This document shows positions 26,855 to 35,436 of a stretch of DNA of 64,000 bases, piece after piece. Each line of letters starts with the position of its first letter. Position 1 is the stretch's first letter. The notes under the pieces were generated by a model, which saw only the letters and a program-made list of their open reading frames with translations, ran no database searches and was not told where the DNA came from. A program made the translations under genes and the position numbers. Source of the stretch: Paludibacteraceae bacterium (GTDB lineage Bacteria > Bacteroidota > Bacteroidia > Bacteroidales > Paludibacteraceae); NCBI GenBank assembly GCA_017551025.1, contig JAFZNG010000023.1, positions 62,001-126,000 on the forward strand, read 5' to 3'.

Positions 26855-26890
26855 AGTAACAAAATAGTAACAAAAAAGTAACAAAAAAAG
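26855..26890. repeat. Three AGTAACAAAA direct repeats, possible integrase arm sites
   Basis: AGTAACAAAA occurs three times at 11-bp spacing directly behind the integrase promoter. A related stretch, GTAACAAAATAGTGACAAAA, lies at 22335-22354 in the murF leader at the other end of the element. Short phased repeats at the ends suit integrase arm-binding sites. Confidence 0.5.
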
Positions 26891-26891
26891 C

Positions 26892-26928
26892 ATAAAAAAA
26901 GGAAAACAAGCGTTTGTGCTTGCTTTCC
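26892..26928 (-). terminator. Terminator after MFS gene
   Basis: Minus strand: GGAAAGCAAGC, short loop, GCTTGTTTTCC (one bulge), followed by TTTTTTT. It ends the 33.8-27 kb transcript. Confidence 0.75.
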
Positions 26929-26997
26929 TAATTACCCCGCATCCCTTTATTTTAGCGGGTTTTGTTATACTTTTGCTTTCCTTTAATGATCTTGGAC

Positions 26998-28368
26998 TTA
27001 TTTTTTATTAGGAAGCTCCAATCCATAGTTTTTCTTTTTATCCTCTACCTTGAGTGCAAGGCTCAGCAGGAAGGCCAGTACGCCAAACGACGCAAAGACG
27101 ATCATCGGCACGAGATAGCCGTTCGTGGCTACGCGCAACTTACCAATCAGCAGCGGCACGAGACACAGACCGATATTCTGTACCCAGAAGATCAGGCAGT
27201 AGGCCGAACCCAGCACTTTCTCGTCGATGATCTTCGGTACGCTCGGCCACATAGATGCCGGTACCAGCGAGAAACTTACACCCAGTACCAGGATTGTAAC
27301 GAGTGCCAAGGTCTTGCTCGGGAAAGCCGGCAGCACGAAGGCAAACACACTATGGCAGGCGATCATGATCACCGCACCGATCAGCATCATCGACGCTCCC
27401 TTACCCTTGTAGTCGATAAACGCACCCAGGAAGGGCGTCAGCACCATAGCCAGGATCGGGAACCACTTAAACAGACCGGCTGCCTCGGCATTACCGATCT
27501 GCAGCGTCTCCTCCAGGAAGTTGGTAGCGAAGCGCTGGAAGGGGAAGATAGCCGAATAATACAGTACGCATAGTAGCGCAATGATCCAGAACATCTTGCT
27601 CGAGAAGATCTGCTTTAGGTCGCTCACGTGGAACTCGTCCTCCGGATCCTTCTCGGCAGTCGCCTCACCGATGGCTACCAACTGATTGTCAAAGCGGTTG
27701 TCCATCACGGTGAAGACAAAGAAGTTCAAGAGGCCAATAATCAGCAGCAGCGTCGCAAACAGCAGCGGAGCCGTCACGGAGTTGACACCGTCGATAGCAA
27801 ACCGTTCGCTGAAAATCGGCGAGAGCCACATAGCGGCAAACACACCCAGACGGGCGATAGCCATCTCCAGACCCATAGCCAGGGCCATCTCCTTGCCTTT
27901 GAACCACTTAGCCAATATCTTGCTCACCGTCGTACCGGCCATCTCGCAGCCGCAGCCGAAGATCATAAAGCCAAACATAGCGATCTTCGCACTACCCGGC
28001 ATCGAGGGCCACCAACTGTTGAGCCACGTTACCGTATTCGCATCCGCCCACGAGATACCCCAGTACTTGATACCCGCACCGATGACCATCAGGCTGGCGG
28101 AGAGCAGACCCGTGAAGCGAACACCCATCTTGTCCAGGATAATACCGGCCAGGATGAGGAAACCGAAGACGTTCAGCAGATACTCACCGGCCGCATACGT
28201 ACCGAAGTCACCCTGGTCCCAACTCAGCGTCTTATCCAGCAGAGAGGCCAGCGGCGAGAGAATATCTACGAACATATAGGCGAAGAACATCATCGACGCC
28301 ACCAGTACCAGCACCGCCCAACGTGCCAACGCACTATCGCGGAGCGTTTTTTGCATCTTTTCTACCAT
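26998..28368 (-). CDS. MFS transporter
   Basis: A 456-residue polytopic membrane protein with about 12 membrane segments and an internal charged loop (near residue 235). Family marks are GIILDKMGVRFTG between segments 2 and 3 and the second-half equivalent GAFIDYKGKGASMM. It belongs to the major facilitator superfamily; the substrate is not predictable. It overlaps the 41-aa gene start-to-end by 35 bases. Its last codons fall within a stretch (26997-27027) that resembles the murF 5' end (22253-22283), a possible but weak attachment-site candidate. Confidence 0.9.
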   Translation of the reverse strand: MVEKMQKTLRDSALARWAVLVLVASMMFFAYMFVDILSPLASLLDKTLSWDQGDFGTYAAGEYLLNVFGFLILAGIILDKMGVRFTGLLSASLMVIGAGIKYWGISWADANTVTWLNSWWPSMPGSAKIAMFGFMIFGCGCEMAGTTVSKILAKWFKGKEMALAMGLEMAIARLGVFAAMWLSPIFSERFAIDGVNSVTAPLLFATLLLIIGLLNFFVFTVMDNRFDNQLVAIGEATAEKDPEDEFHVSDLKQIFSSKMFWIIALLCVLYYSAIFPFQRFATNFLEETLQIGNAEAAGLFKWFPILAMVLTPFLGAFIDYKGKGASMMLIGAVIMIACHSVFAFVLPAFPSKTLALVTILVLGVSFSLVPASMWPSVPKIIDEKVLGSAYCLIFWVQNIGLCLVPLLIGKLRVATNGYLVPMIVFASFGVLAFLLSLALKVEDKKKNYGLELPNKK

Positions 28369-28459
28369 AGTTGTAGGAATATGAATGTTTCTTTTTCAGC
28401 CATTCGGCCTTTTTCTTTTCGTACTCAGCATAGTGAGTCTCCAGATAGCCGTCGGCCAT
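28334..28459 (-). CDS. 41-residue charged small protein
   Basis: A short frame of 41 residues (MADGYLETHYAEYEKKKAEW then LKKKHSYSYNYGRK) begins one base before the Skp stop region and ends inside the MFS gene, in another frame. The composition is strongly protein-like: a Lys/Glu-rich helix with Tyr repeats. The tight fit between the two genes supports translation. I recall similar short proteins near Bacteroidales transporters, but I cannot name a family. It might be a small regulator or assembly factor of the transporter. Confidence 0.6.
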   Translation of the reverse strand: MADGYLETHYAEYEKKKAEWLKKKHSYSYNYGRKDAKNAPR

Positions 28460-28460
28460 A

Positions 28461-28952
28461 TTATTTCAGGCCGAGTGCTTTCTTAACGGCAGGAGTGATA
28501 TCTACGGCATCCTTGCCTACGTAGAGCATCGCCTGTGCATCCAGCACGTAGCTCAGACCCTTAGCCTTGGCCTCTGCCTCGATAGCCTTCATTACTTTCT
28601 CCTGGATGGGTTGCATCAGTTTGGTCTGCTCTTCCTGCAGTGCCTGACGCGAGAACTCTACGAATTTCTGTACGCGGCTGTCCAGGTCCTGCAGCTCCAT
28701 CAGCTCTTTGTTGCGAGCCGCATCACCCAGCAGGTTGGCTTTCTCCTGGAAGGCCTGATAACGGGTCTGCAACTCCTGTTGCATCTGCTCCACCTCCTGC
28801 TTGTACTCAGCCTCCTTGGCTTCGAGTGCTTTCTGCGCCTCTGCCAGTTCCGGCATAGCGGCAATGATCTCGGTGGAATTAACGTGTCCAATCTTCTGCG
28901 CCATAGCCATCATCGGCAACATAAGCGCGAGTGCTAAAAATAATTTTTTCAT
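28461..28952 (-). CDS. Skp/OmpH-family periplasmic chaperone (copy 2)
   Basis: A 163-residue protein with signal peptide (MKKLFLALALMLPMMAMA), an N-terminal beta part (KIGHVNSTEIIAAMPELAEA), long coiled-coil arms (about 40-110) and a C-terminal beta strand region (LSYVLDAQAMLYVGKDAVDIT). Skp holds unfolded outer-membrane proteins for the Bam complex. It follows another Skp gene and bamA, forming the classic outer-membrane biogenesis operon. Length is typical. Confidence 0.93.
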   Translation of the reverse strand: MKKLFLALALMLPMMAMAQKIGHVNSTEIIAAMPELAEAQKALEAKEAEYKQEVEQMQQELQTRYQAFQEKANLLGDAARNKELMELQDLDSRVQKFVEFSRQALQEEQTKLMQPIQEKVMKAIEAEAKAKGLSYVLDAQAMLYVGKDAVDITPAVKKALGLK

Positions 28953-29017
28953 CTTGTCTTGTTATTATGTTAATATATATTTTTTGCTTCTTGTCCGTAC
29001 AAATATAGTGCCAAACC

Positions 29018-29536
29018 TTATTTCGCACCAAGTTTTCTCAGTACCTGATCCGAAATATCCAGTTTCGAGGACATATATATCAGGGCCGGATCGGCGGAAC
29101 GGTCACGAACGATATCGATACGTTTCTCCTCGGCCAGTCCCTGGATAGCGGCATAGATCTCGTCCTGGATAGGCTTGATGAGTGCCTCGCGTTTCTTGTA
29201 GTACTCACCGTCCTGACCGAAGTACTTGCGCTTCAGTTCCAGCACCTCCTGCTCTTTCTTTACGATCTCCTCCTCGCGACGGCGACGCATGTCGTCCGTG
29301 AGGAAGATCTGCTCGGTCTGGTAATTCTGCGCCAGCAGACGCGCCTCCTGCTCTAGGGCCTCGATCTCTTTCTGCCAACGCTTCGAGATCATGTTCAGCT
29401 GATCGTTGGCGGTCTCGTACTGCGGCAGGTTCTTAAGTATATACTGCAGGTCGATATACGCTACCGTCTGATCCTTAGCCATCATCGCGCCACAACTCAT
29501 CAGCGCCGCGAATAATATAAAAAGTATCTTTTTCAT
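29018..29536 (-). CDS. Skp/OmpH-family periplasmic chaperone (copy 1)
   Basis: A 172-residue paralog of the next gene, with signal peptide (MKKILFILFAALMSCGAMMA), VAYIDLQYILKNLPQYETA near the N-terminus and extended coiled-coil arms (EIEALEQEARLLAQNYQTEQ). It acts with BamA in outer-membrane protein assembly. It lies between bamA and the second Skp gene; tandem Skp genes are common in Bacteroidota. Confidence 0.93.
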   Translation of the reverse strand: MKKILFILFAALMSCGAMMAKDQTVAYIDLQYILKNLPQYETANDQLNMISKRWQKEIEALEQEARLLAQNYQTEQIFLTDDMRRRREEEIVKKEQEVLELKRKYFGQDGEYYKKREALIKPIQDEIYAAIQGLAEEKRIDIVRDRSADPALIYMSSKLDISDQVLRKLGAK

Positions 29537-29541
29537 AATCA

Positions 29542-29616
29542 GTCTTTATTCTTTCAGTGCAACGGTCTTTACTCTATCAGGCGAAGCCGGTCTTTGCTCT
29601 TTCAGGCCGAAGGCCG
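29542..29616 (-). repeat. GTCTTT spacer repeat, three copies
   Basis: Three 23-27 bp units beginning GTCTTT (29542, 29565, 29590) fill the gap between the Skp gene and bamA. The units end in GCAACG, GCGAAGCCG and GCCGAAGGCCG, so they diverge in the stem but keep the frame of the GACCGC family (reverse: CGGCTTCGCC...AAAGAC). Confidence 0.82.
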
Positions 29617-29621
29617 GTCTA

Positions 29622-32270
29622 TCACAGCTCCTGTCCCAGCACGAAGTGGAACTGGCTGCCGCCATACTGGTCACTACCGTTGATCTTGTCGAATCCGTAA
29701 CCCCAGTCTACACCCAGCAGTCCGAACATCGGCAGGTACACACGTACACCTACGCCGGCCGAACGCTTCAGGTTAAACGGGTTGTAATCCTTGATCGACG
29801 AGAAGCAGTTACCGGCCTCTACGAAGGCGAGCGCCCAGATCGTAGCCGACTGCTGCAGCGAGATCGGATAACGCAGCTCCATCGTGAACTTGTTATATAC
29901 GTAGCCCATGTTACGACCCGTCGTTATGTCGTACGGCGTGAGCGAACCCGAGGAATAACCACGCATCGCAACGTATTCCGTCGAGTACGAGGTATAACTC
30001 GACATACCGTCACCACCCATATAGAACGACTCAAACGGCGACTTCAGATACTGGTTGTAACTGCCCAGGTAGCCGAATTCCGCACGCGTCATCAGCACCA
30101 GTTTGCTGTCCGGCGTGAGAGGCGTAAACACCTTACCCGTGAATTTCCACTTATGATACTCTATCAGGTGGTATTTCTCGTTGTTGGTCATCTGGCTGTA
30201 GTCCTTGTTGGGCGTGAAGGCCGAATACGGCGGCGTGATCTTCAGGCCGAGCGTGAACTGACTACCGCGACGCGTATAGATCGGGTTGTCGATCGACGAA
30301 CGCGAGATCTGCAGGTTGAGCGCCAGGTTATGACTCGTACCGTCCGAGATCAATAGGTACGGCCAGTCCTTCATCATGTACAGCTGATAACTCAGCTCTC
30401 CGTAGAACGTGAAGTAGTCGTCCGGCCAGCGCAAACGCTTACCGTAACCGATCGACACACCGAAGGTCCTAAGGTACTTGTCCGGGTCCGACTCCGACTC
30501 CGCCAACTGCTGGTAGTAGTTCGAGTTGCCCGAGTAGTAGTAATAATCCGAATAGGTATTATATAGGTTCTGGTAAGCCTGGTAGTAACGGTTGGAATAA
30601 CCCGTCTGCGAGGCGAAGTAGATGCTCGCACTCAGGCTGTTCGGACGTTTACCACCCAACCAGGGCTCCAGGAACGACAAGCTGGCGTAGGTATAGTACA
30701 CACCGTTCGTCCTGGCGTTGATCGAGAAGGTCTGACCCTCACCCTGCGGCACGATACGGTACGATTTCTTGTTGAATAGGTTCTGGATGGCGAAGTTGGT
30801 GAACTTCAGTCCGATCGATCCTACCAGTCCCGTCGCACCCCAACCGAGCGAGAACTCGATCTGGTCACTCGACTTGGTCTCCAACTGATACGTGATATCT
30901 ACCGTGCCCTCCTCCGGATTCGGCTGGATATCCGGCACGAGTTTCTCTTGGTCGAAATGACCCATCTGCGCCAACTCACGAAGCGAACGCATGATATCCG
31001 ACTGCGAATACAGCTGACCGGGTTTGGTGTACAGTTCGCGGCGCACGACGTGCTCATATACGCGGGTGTTACCGACGATGTTCACCTGGTTGATCGTCGC
31101 AGGACGACCTTCGTACATACGCATCTCAAAGTCGATCGAGTCGTTCTCTACGCTTACCTCTACCGGCTCTACGTTGAAGAACAGATAACCGTTGTCCGTG
31201 TACATCTTGCTCACCGCATCGTCGTCGTTCACCAGTCGGTCTTGCAGCATCTTCAGGTTGTACGGATCGCCGGGCTTGATATTCAATATGCTCGTCAGCG
31301 CCTCGCTCGGATAGACCGTATTACCTACCCAGCTGATATTCCGCACGTAGTACTTGTCGCCCTCCGAGATCGTCATGTAGATATCTACGCGCGTCGAGTC
31401 CTCGGGATTGGTCACCACGCTATCCGCTACGATATACGCATCCCGATAGCCGTGCTCGTTGTATTTCTCGATCACGGCACGCTTGTCGTTCTCGTATTCC
31501 TCGGTTACGAATTTCTTCGTGCGGAAGAGGTTCGTGATATGATTGTCGTTGGTCTTCTTCATCGCCCGGTTGATCTGCAGGTGCGTGAGCGCCTCGTTAC
31601 CGGTGATGTATATCTTGCCTACGCGGGTCTTCTGCTTCTTATCTACCAGCACGGCTACGCGTACATAACCCGGATGGTCCTGGTCGGGATACTGACGGAT
31701 GATCACGTCCGCACCGTGGAAACCCTTCTCGGCATAGTATTTCTTGATGACCGTCTTCGTGTTGTCGATGATGTTCGGCGTGAGCTGACTGCCGGCGCGC
31801 AGACCTACCTTCACCTCGATATCCTCCTTCTCGCTCTTCTTCGGACCCTGATAGACTACTTCCGATACCCTCGGACGCTGCTGTAGGGCGATCTCCAGCC
31901 ATACCTTGTCGTCCTCTATCTTATTCGCCTTGATCTTCACGTCCGAGAACAAGCCCTGCTTCCAGAAGCGCTTCACGGCTTTCGTGATCTGGTCACCCGG
32001 GATCTCAATCTGGTCTCCTACAGCCAGGCCCGAGAAGCCAATCAGCACAAAGTCCTCATAGCTGTCCGCTCCCGTCACCTGAATATCGGCTATCTCATAC
32101 GTCTGACGATGCAGACCGTACGTGATCGTCGGCAACTGCGCCGAATCGATCGCCGCCGTACCTACAGCCGTCGTATCCTGTGCCGTCGTATCTTGTGCCC
32201 GAGCCGTCAGCCCCATCATTAGGGCACATACTAGCAATATGTATTTAAATCTGTTCACTGGTTTTTCCAA
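29622..32270 (-). CDS. bamA: Outer-membrane protein assembly factor BamA
   Basis: An 882-residue Omp85 protein with a signal peptide, five POTRA domains (roughly 50-430; [20 protein letters not shown] opens the first) and a C-terminal 16-strand barrel with lid-lock motif area ([20 protein letters not shown]) and end [10 protein letters not shown]. It inserts barrels into the outer membrane and is essential. It overlaps uppS by 26 bases when the ATG at 32270 is used; a GTG at 32258 ([16 protein letters not shown]) would give a neater signal peptide. Tyr-rich inserts in the barrel are usual for this order. Confidence 0.96.
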   Translation of the reverse strand: MEKPVNRFKYILLVCALMMGLTARAQDTTAQDTTAVGTAAIDSAQLPTITYGLHRQTYEIADIQVTGADSYEDFVLIGFSGLAVGDQIEIPGDQITKAVKRFWKQGLFSDVKIKANKIEDDKVWLEIALQQRPRVSEVVYQGPKKSEKEDIEVKVGLRAGSQLTPNIIDNTKTVIKKYYAEKGFHGADVIIRQYPDQDHPGYVRVAVLVDKKQKTRVGKIYITGNEALTHLQINRAMKKTNDNHITNLFRTKKFVTEEYENDKRAVIEKYNEHGYRDAYIVADSVVTNPEDSTRVDIYMTISEGDKYYVRNISWVGNTVYPSEALTSILNIKPGDPYNLKMLQDRLVNDDDAVSKMYTDNGYLFFNVEPVEVSVENDSIDFEMRMYEGRPATINQVNIVGNTRVYEHVVRRELYTKPGQLYSQSDIMRSLRELAQMGHFDQEKLVPDIQPNPEEGTVDITYQLETKSSDQIEFSLGWGATGLVGSIGLKFTNFAIQNLFNKKSYRIVPQGEGQTFSINARTNGVYYTYASLSFLEPWLGGKRPNSLSASIYFASQTGYSNRYYQAYQNLYNTYSDYYYYSGNSNYYQQLAESESDPDKYLRTFGVSIGYGKRLRWPDDYFTFYGELSYQLYMMKDWPYLLISDGTSHNLALNLQISRSSIDNPIYTRRGSQFTLGLKITPPYSAFTPNKDYSQMTNNEKYHLIEYHKWKFTGKVFTPLTPDSKLVLMTRAEFGYLGSYNQYLKSPFESFYMGGDGMSSYTSYSTEYVAMRGYSSGSLTPYDITTGRNMGYVYNKFTMELRYPISLQQSATIWALAFVEAGNCFSSIKDYNPFNLKRSAGVGVRVYLPMFGLLGVDWGYGFDKINGSDQYGGSQFHFVLGQEL

Positions 32271-32982
32271 ATCTTCTTTCCCTATTTTGATAATCTACAA
32301 TGGCCCGATATAGCTCCTCCGCCGTGAAGTCCGGCCAGAGGCAGTCGGTGAAGTACAGCTCCGAGTATGCCAGTTGCCATAGCAGGAAATTCGAGATCCT
32401 TAGTTCCCCGCTCGTGCGGATCAGCAGATCCGGATCGGGCATCTCGGCGGTGGTCATGAGCGAACTGACCAGTTGCTCGTTGACGTCCTCCGGCCGGAGC
32501 TCACCCGCCTGGGCACGCGCTACGGCCGTCCTGACGGCATGCGTGATCTCCCATCTAGCGGAATAACTCAACGCAATCACCATGCTCAGCCCTGTGTTCT
32601 TGCTCGTCTGCTCGATGCAGCCCACGAATTTCTTGCGCGTCTCTTCGGGCAGTCGGTCCAGGTCGCCGATCGTGAGCAGACGCACATTGTTTTCCATCAG
32701 GGTCGGCGTCTCCTTGACGATCGTATCTACCAGCAGCGCCATCAGCGCATCGATCTCCTCCTTCGGACGGTTCCAGTTCTCGGTGGAGAAGGTATATAGA
32801 GTCAGATACTCGATCCCCAGTTCCGTGGCGGCTACGGTGATGTTATGTACCGTCTCCACGCCCCGCTTATGACCAAACACGCGGGCCAGTCCCTGGCGCT
32901 TTGCCCAGCGACCGTTACCATCCATGATGATCGCAATATGTCGCGGCAACCGCGCCTTGTCTATTTGTTCTTTATATGTCAT
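32245..32982 (-). CDS. uppS: Isoprenyl transferase (UPP synthase)
   Basis: A 245-residue cis-prenyltransferase. Signature parts: [40 protein letters not shown], and [20 protein letters not shown]. It makes undecaprenyl diphosphate, the lipid carrier for peptidoglycan and O-antigen. It overlaps bamA by 26 bases; the uppS-bamA-skp order is conserved in Bacteroidales. Confidence 0.96.
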   Translation of the reverse strand: MTYKEQIDKARLPRHIAIIMDGNGRWAKRQGLARVFGHKRGVETVHNITVAATELGIEYLTLYTFSTENWNRPKEEIDALMALLVDTIVKETPTLMENNVRLLTIGDLDRLPEETRKKFVGCIEQTSKNTGLSMVIALSYSARWEITHAVRTAVARAQAGELRPEDVNEQLVSSLMTTAEMPDPDLLIRTSGELRISNFLLWQLAYSELYFTDCLWPDFTAEELYRAIVDYQNRERRFGKTSEQI

Positions 32983-32995
32983 TGTGTTGTCTTTT

Positions 32996-33041
32996 GTCTT
33001 TTGTCTTTGAGCGCAGCGGTCTTTTGTCTTTGAGCGCAGCG
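32996..33041 (-). repeat. GACCGC spacer repeat, two identical 23-bp copies
   Basis: GTCTTTTGTCTTTGAGCGCA plus GCG occurs twice in perfect tandem (32996-33018, 33019-33041) between the DUF6089 gene and uppS. It is a member of the same spacer family as the copies in radA and the ABC ATPase gene. Confidence 0.88.
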
Positions 33042-33051
33042 GTCTGTACGC

Positions 33052-33768
33052 TCACCTCGCATACTCGCATCGTACGCAGTGGTGCGTCTCTTTTCCGAAC
33101 TCAAAAACCATGCCAAGCGTCAGCTGGCCGGTCAGATCGCAGTTAAACCAGTTGCTCCCGTTCAGCTCGTGCAGGTCGCTCAGCGTCTCGCGCCCCTCCA
33201 GTCCATCCGTGAAGTAGATATTATGCTGCCATGCTAAGTTCAGTCCTACCCGCGGCGAGAACTTCCATTTCAGTCCGATACCTAGCGGCACGTAGGCGGT
33301 CACGCGGCTCATCGGCTTGTATTCACCACTGCTGTTCTCGCCGCCGTATAGCGTAGCGCCGATGCCGAGGAATATATACGGCGATAGCTGCTTCACGCGC
33401 TGGTCATATACTACGCCGCCGAAGCGAAAGAAGTTAAACTCACCCATCACGTCTATGTTCACCAGCTGGTTCTCCCACCGCGTGTTCTGTCTGTTCATAT
33501 CCTCGTCGTAGTCCCAGCCCGTGATGCGCTGACTCAGGCCCTTCACCTGCAGCGCCCAACGCGGCGTGAACTTATAGCGGAAGTGCAGACCGTAAGCCTC
33601 ACGCGGATGCATGAAGATATGCGGGGCGGCATCGCCTACATAGTAACCGCAACCGGCCTGCAGGCCCAGTTCGCACAGGTAGTTCGGCTGCCTGTCGTCC
33701 GCCTTCAACCCCACCGACCACAGCACGGCCAGCAGCATCAATATCCCTATTTTCGTACGCGTTCTCAC
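33052..33768 (-). CDS. DUF6089-type outer-membrane beta-barrel protein
   Basis: The preferred start is GTG at 33768, giving MRTRTKIGILMLLAVLWSVG followed by LKADD, a good signal peptide; an ATG at 33810 adds 14 hydrophilic residues and would leave a leader of only about 10 bases. The 238-residue product has the DUF6089 pattern (CELGLQAGCGYYVGDAAPHI, YGLHFRYKFTPRWALQVKG, GIGLKWKFSPRVGLNLAWQH), an 8-strand barrel family found before uppS-bamA in Bacteroidales. It is probably a structural outer-membrane protein; its exact role is unknown. Confidence 0.85.
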   Translation of the reverse strand: MRTRTKIGILMLLAVLWSVGLKADDRQPNYLCELGLQAGCGYYVGDAAPHIFMHPREAYGLHFRYKFTPRWALQVKGLSQRITGWDYDEDMNRQNTRWENQLVNIDVMGEFNFFRFGGVVYDQRVKQLSPYIFLGIGATLYGGENSSGEYKPMSRVTAYVPLGIGLKWKFSPRVGLNLAWQHNIYFTDGLEGRETLSDLHELNGSNWFNCDLTGQLTLGMVFEFGKETHHCVRCEYAR

Positions 33769-33827
33769 GTTCTCTTTTCTGTTCGTCTGTGTACGTGCAC
33801 ATACATGCACACTACATAATTAGCGTG

Positions 33828-33859
33828 CAAAATTACAACTTTTTTCTGACATACGCAAA
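33828..33859 (-). promoter_or_regulatory. Promoter of the DUF6089-uppS-bamA-skp operon
   Basis: Minus strand: TTTG (33859-33856), 20 bases (CGTATGTC...GTTG), TAATTTTG (33835-33828). Confidence 0.8.
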
Positions 33860-33981
33860 TTTAAGTGCGATTTTTTTGCGAAATCAGCCGTTTTCCGCCC
33901 AAAATCACCCAAAAAGAAAATACCCGATTTTTAAAATCACGGGATATATACATAGTATATATAAGGTCTAGTGGGATACGT

Positions 33982-34003
33982 GATTGACCCTAGATTGACC
34001 CTA
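33982..34003. repeat. Perfect tandem 11-bp repeat GATTGACCCTA
   Basis: Two adjacent perfect copies, 28 bases downstream of radA. With the nearby imperfect CCCGATTTT/AAAATCACGGG hairpin (about 33922-33943) this is the only structure in the 263-base gap between the radA stop and the DUF6089 gene besides its promoter. Confidence 0.7.
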
Positions 34004-34031
34004 TATACTCAGCAGCAAGGCTTCAAATGAA

Positions 34032-35405
34032 TTATTTCTTAATCAGCAGGCGGAAGGCGTCGGCGACACGGCGAACGGGAAGGAGTTCGATCTTGAGTCC
34101 CGGGACAGTGACCTTCTGACCGGCAGGGATAATAATGCGGCGGAAACCTAATTTCTCTGCCTCGCGGATACGCTGCTCCAGGCGCGCTACGGGACGTATC
34201 TCTCCCGCGAGGCCTACCTCACCCGTCAGACAGGTATCGGGGTCAAGGGCGATATCCATATTCGACGACAAGACAGCCGCCATAACCCCTAAATCGATTG
34301 CCGGATCATTCACGCGCAAGCCTCCGGCAATATTCAGAAACACATCCTTCTGCAGCAACTTAAACCCTACCCGCTTCTCCAGCACCGCCAGCAACATATT
34401 CAGTCGCCGGCCATCAAAACCCGTGCTGCTGCGTTGCGGCGTACCATACGCCGCACTGCTCACCAGCGCCTGCACCTCGATCATGAAGGGACGCATACCC
34501 TCCACCGCTGCCGCGATAGCAATGCCGCTCAGTCCCTCACGTGCCGTAGAGAGCAATAATTCCGAAGGATTGGTCACCTCACGGAGACCGTCCTGACGCA
34601 TCTCATAAATACCCAGCTCGGACGTACTGCCAAAGCGGTTCTTCTGCGCCCGCAGCACACGGTACATATGCTGCTGATCACCCTCAAACTGCAGCACCGT
34701 ATCTACGATATGCTCCAGCACCTTCGGACCCGCGAGAGAACCCTCCTTTGTGATATGTCCCACTATGATAAAGGGGATATTCCGACTCTTGGCATAATCC
34801 AAGATACGCGTAGCGCATTCGCGCACCTGACTCAGACTACCTACCGACGACTCGACCGCCTCGGTAGCTATGGTCTGGATCGAATCGACCACCACCAAGT
34901 CCGGCTGTAACTCCGTCGCATAATCCAGGATCCGCTCCAGCGAGGTCTCCGCACATATATACAAGTGCTCCGGATTACCCGCCAGACGTTCGGCACGCAG
35001 CTTCAGCTGACGCACACTCTCCTCACCACTGGCATACAAGGTACGACGGTCCTTGAGTTGCAAGAGTACCTGCAGCGCCAATGTCGACTTACCGATTCCC
35101 GGTTCACCGCCCAGCAGTACCAGACTGCCCGGCACCAATCCACCTCCCAGCACACGGTTCAACTCACCGTTGTGCATGTCGATACGCATCTCCTCCGAAG
35201 CCGTAACGTCCTGGAGACGTTTCGGCAGACCGGCTTCGCCTGAAAGACCGCCTGCGCTGAAAGACCGCTTCGCTGAAGGACCGCTTCGCTGAAGGACTTC
35301 CTCCTCATATGTCCCCCACTCTCCGCAAACCGGACAACGACCCAAGAGTTGCGGAGCTTTCGCACCGCAATTCACACACACATATTGTACAGAGGATTTC
35401 GCCAA
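34032..35405 (-). CDS. radA: DNA repair protein RadA
   Basis: A 457-residue RadA/Sms. A C4 zinc finger (C10, C13, C24, C27), Walker A GGEPGIGKST (99-108), the KNRFG motif (RAQKNRFGSTSELG) and the C-terminal Lon-like domain are all present. It promotes branch migration in recombination repair. The start codon is TTG (35405-35403), the only one that keeps the zinc finger. Residues 38-60, in the linker after the zinc finger, are encoded by four copies of the GACCGC spacer repeat (35228-35295), so this linker is an in-frame repeat insertion. It follows rnz across a TTAAAAA array. Confidence 0.96.
   Translation of the reverse strand: MAKSSVQYVCVNCGAKAPQLLGRCPVCGEWGTYEEEVLQRSGPSAKRSFSAGGLSGEAGLPKRLQDVTASEEMRIDMHNGELNRVLGGGLVPGSLVLLGGEPGIGKSTLALQVLLQLKDRRTLYASGEESVRQLKLRAERLAGNPEHLYICAETSLERILDYATELQPDLVVVDSIQTIATEAVESSVGSLSQVRECATRILDYAKSRNIPFIIVGHITKEGSLAGPKVLEHIVDTVLQFEGDQQHMYRVLRAQKNRFGSTSELGIYEMRQDGLREVTNPSELLLSTAREGLSGIAIAAAVEGMRPFMIEVQALVSSAAYGTPQRSSTGFDGRRLNMLLAVLEKRVGFKLLQKDVFLNIAGGLRVNDPAIDLGVMAAVLSSNMDIALDPDTCLTGEVGLAGEIRPVARLEQRIREAEKLGFRRIIIPAGQKVTVPGLKIELLPVRRVADAFRLLIKK
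35228..35295 (-). repeat. GACCGC spacer repeat inside radA, four copies
   Basis: Four 16-18 bp units on the plus strand (GACCGGCTTCGCCTGAAA, GACCGCCTGCGCTGAAA, GACCGCTTCGCTGAAG twice). They keep the radA frame and encode the linker between zinc finger and ATPase domain. Confidence 0.88.
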
Positions 35406-35409
35406 TTTT

Positions 35410-35436
35410 GAATTTTTAATTTTTAATTTTTAATTA
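35410..35436 (-). repeat. TTAAAAA heptamers between rnz and radA
   Basis: Three TTAAAAA-type units on the minus strand fill the whole 28-base gap and overlap the rnz stop; same orientation relative to transcription as the arrays before mlaF and the TolC gene. Confidence 0.82.

Larger units (their letters stand above)
22433..26890 (-). mobile_element. Small integrated element with tyrosine recombinase
   Basis: Six or seven minus-strand genes lie between murF and the MFS gene: tyrosine recombinase, 77-aa protein, 261-aa protein, MerR-like HTH, DUF6291-like protein, VRR-NUC nuclease, and a possible tandem-repeat protein. Their codon use (many Ala as GCC/GCA, AT-rich gaps) differs from the flanking core genes. 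No capsid, portal, relaxase or conjugation gene is present, so it is a small integrative element, phage satellite or remnant. Ends are approximate: 41-bp promoter-like direct repeats (22396-22436 and 26815-26855) bracket it, and AGTAACAAAA repeats follow the integrase side. Confidence 0.8.
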
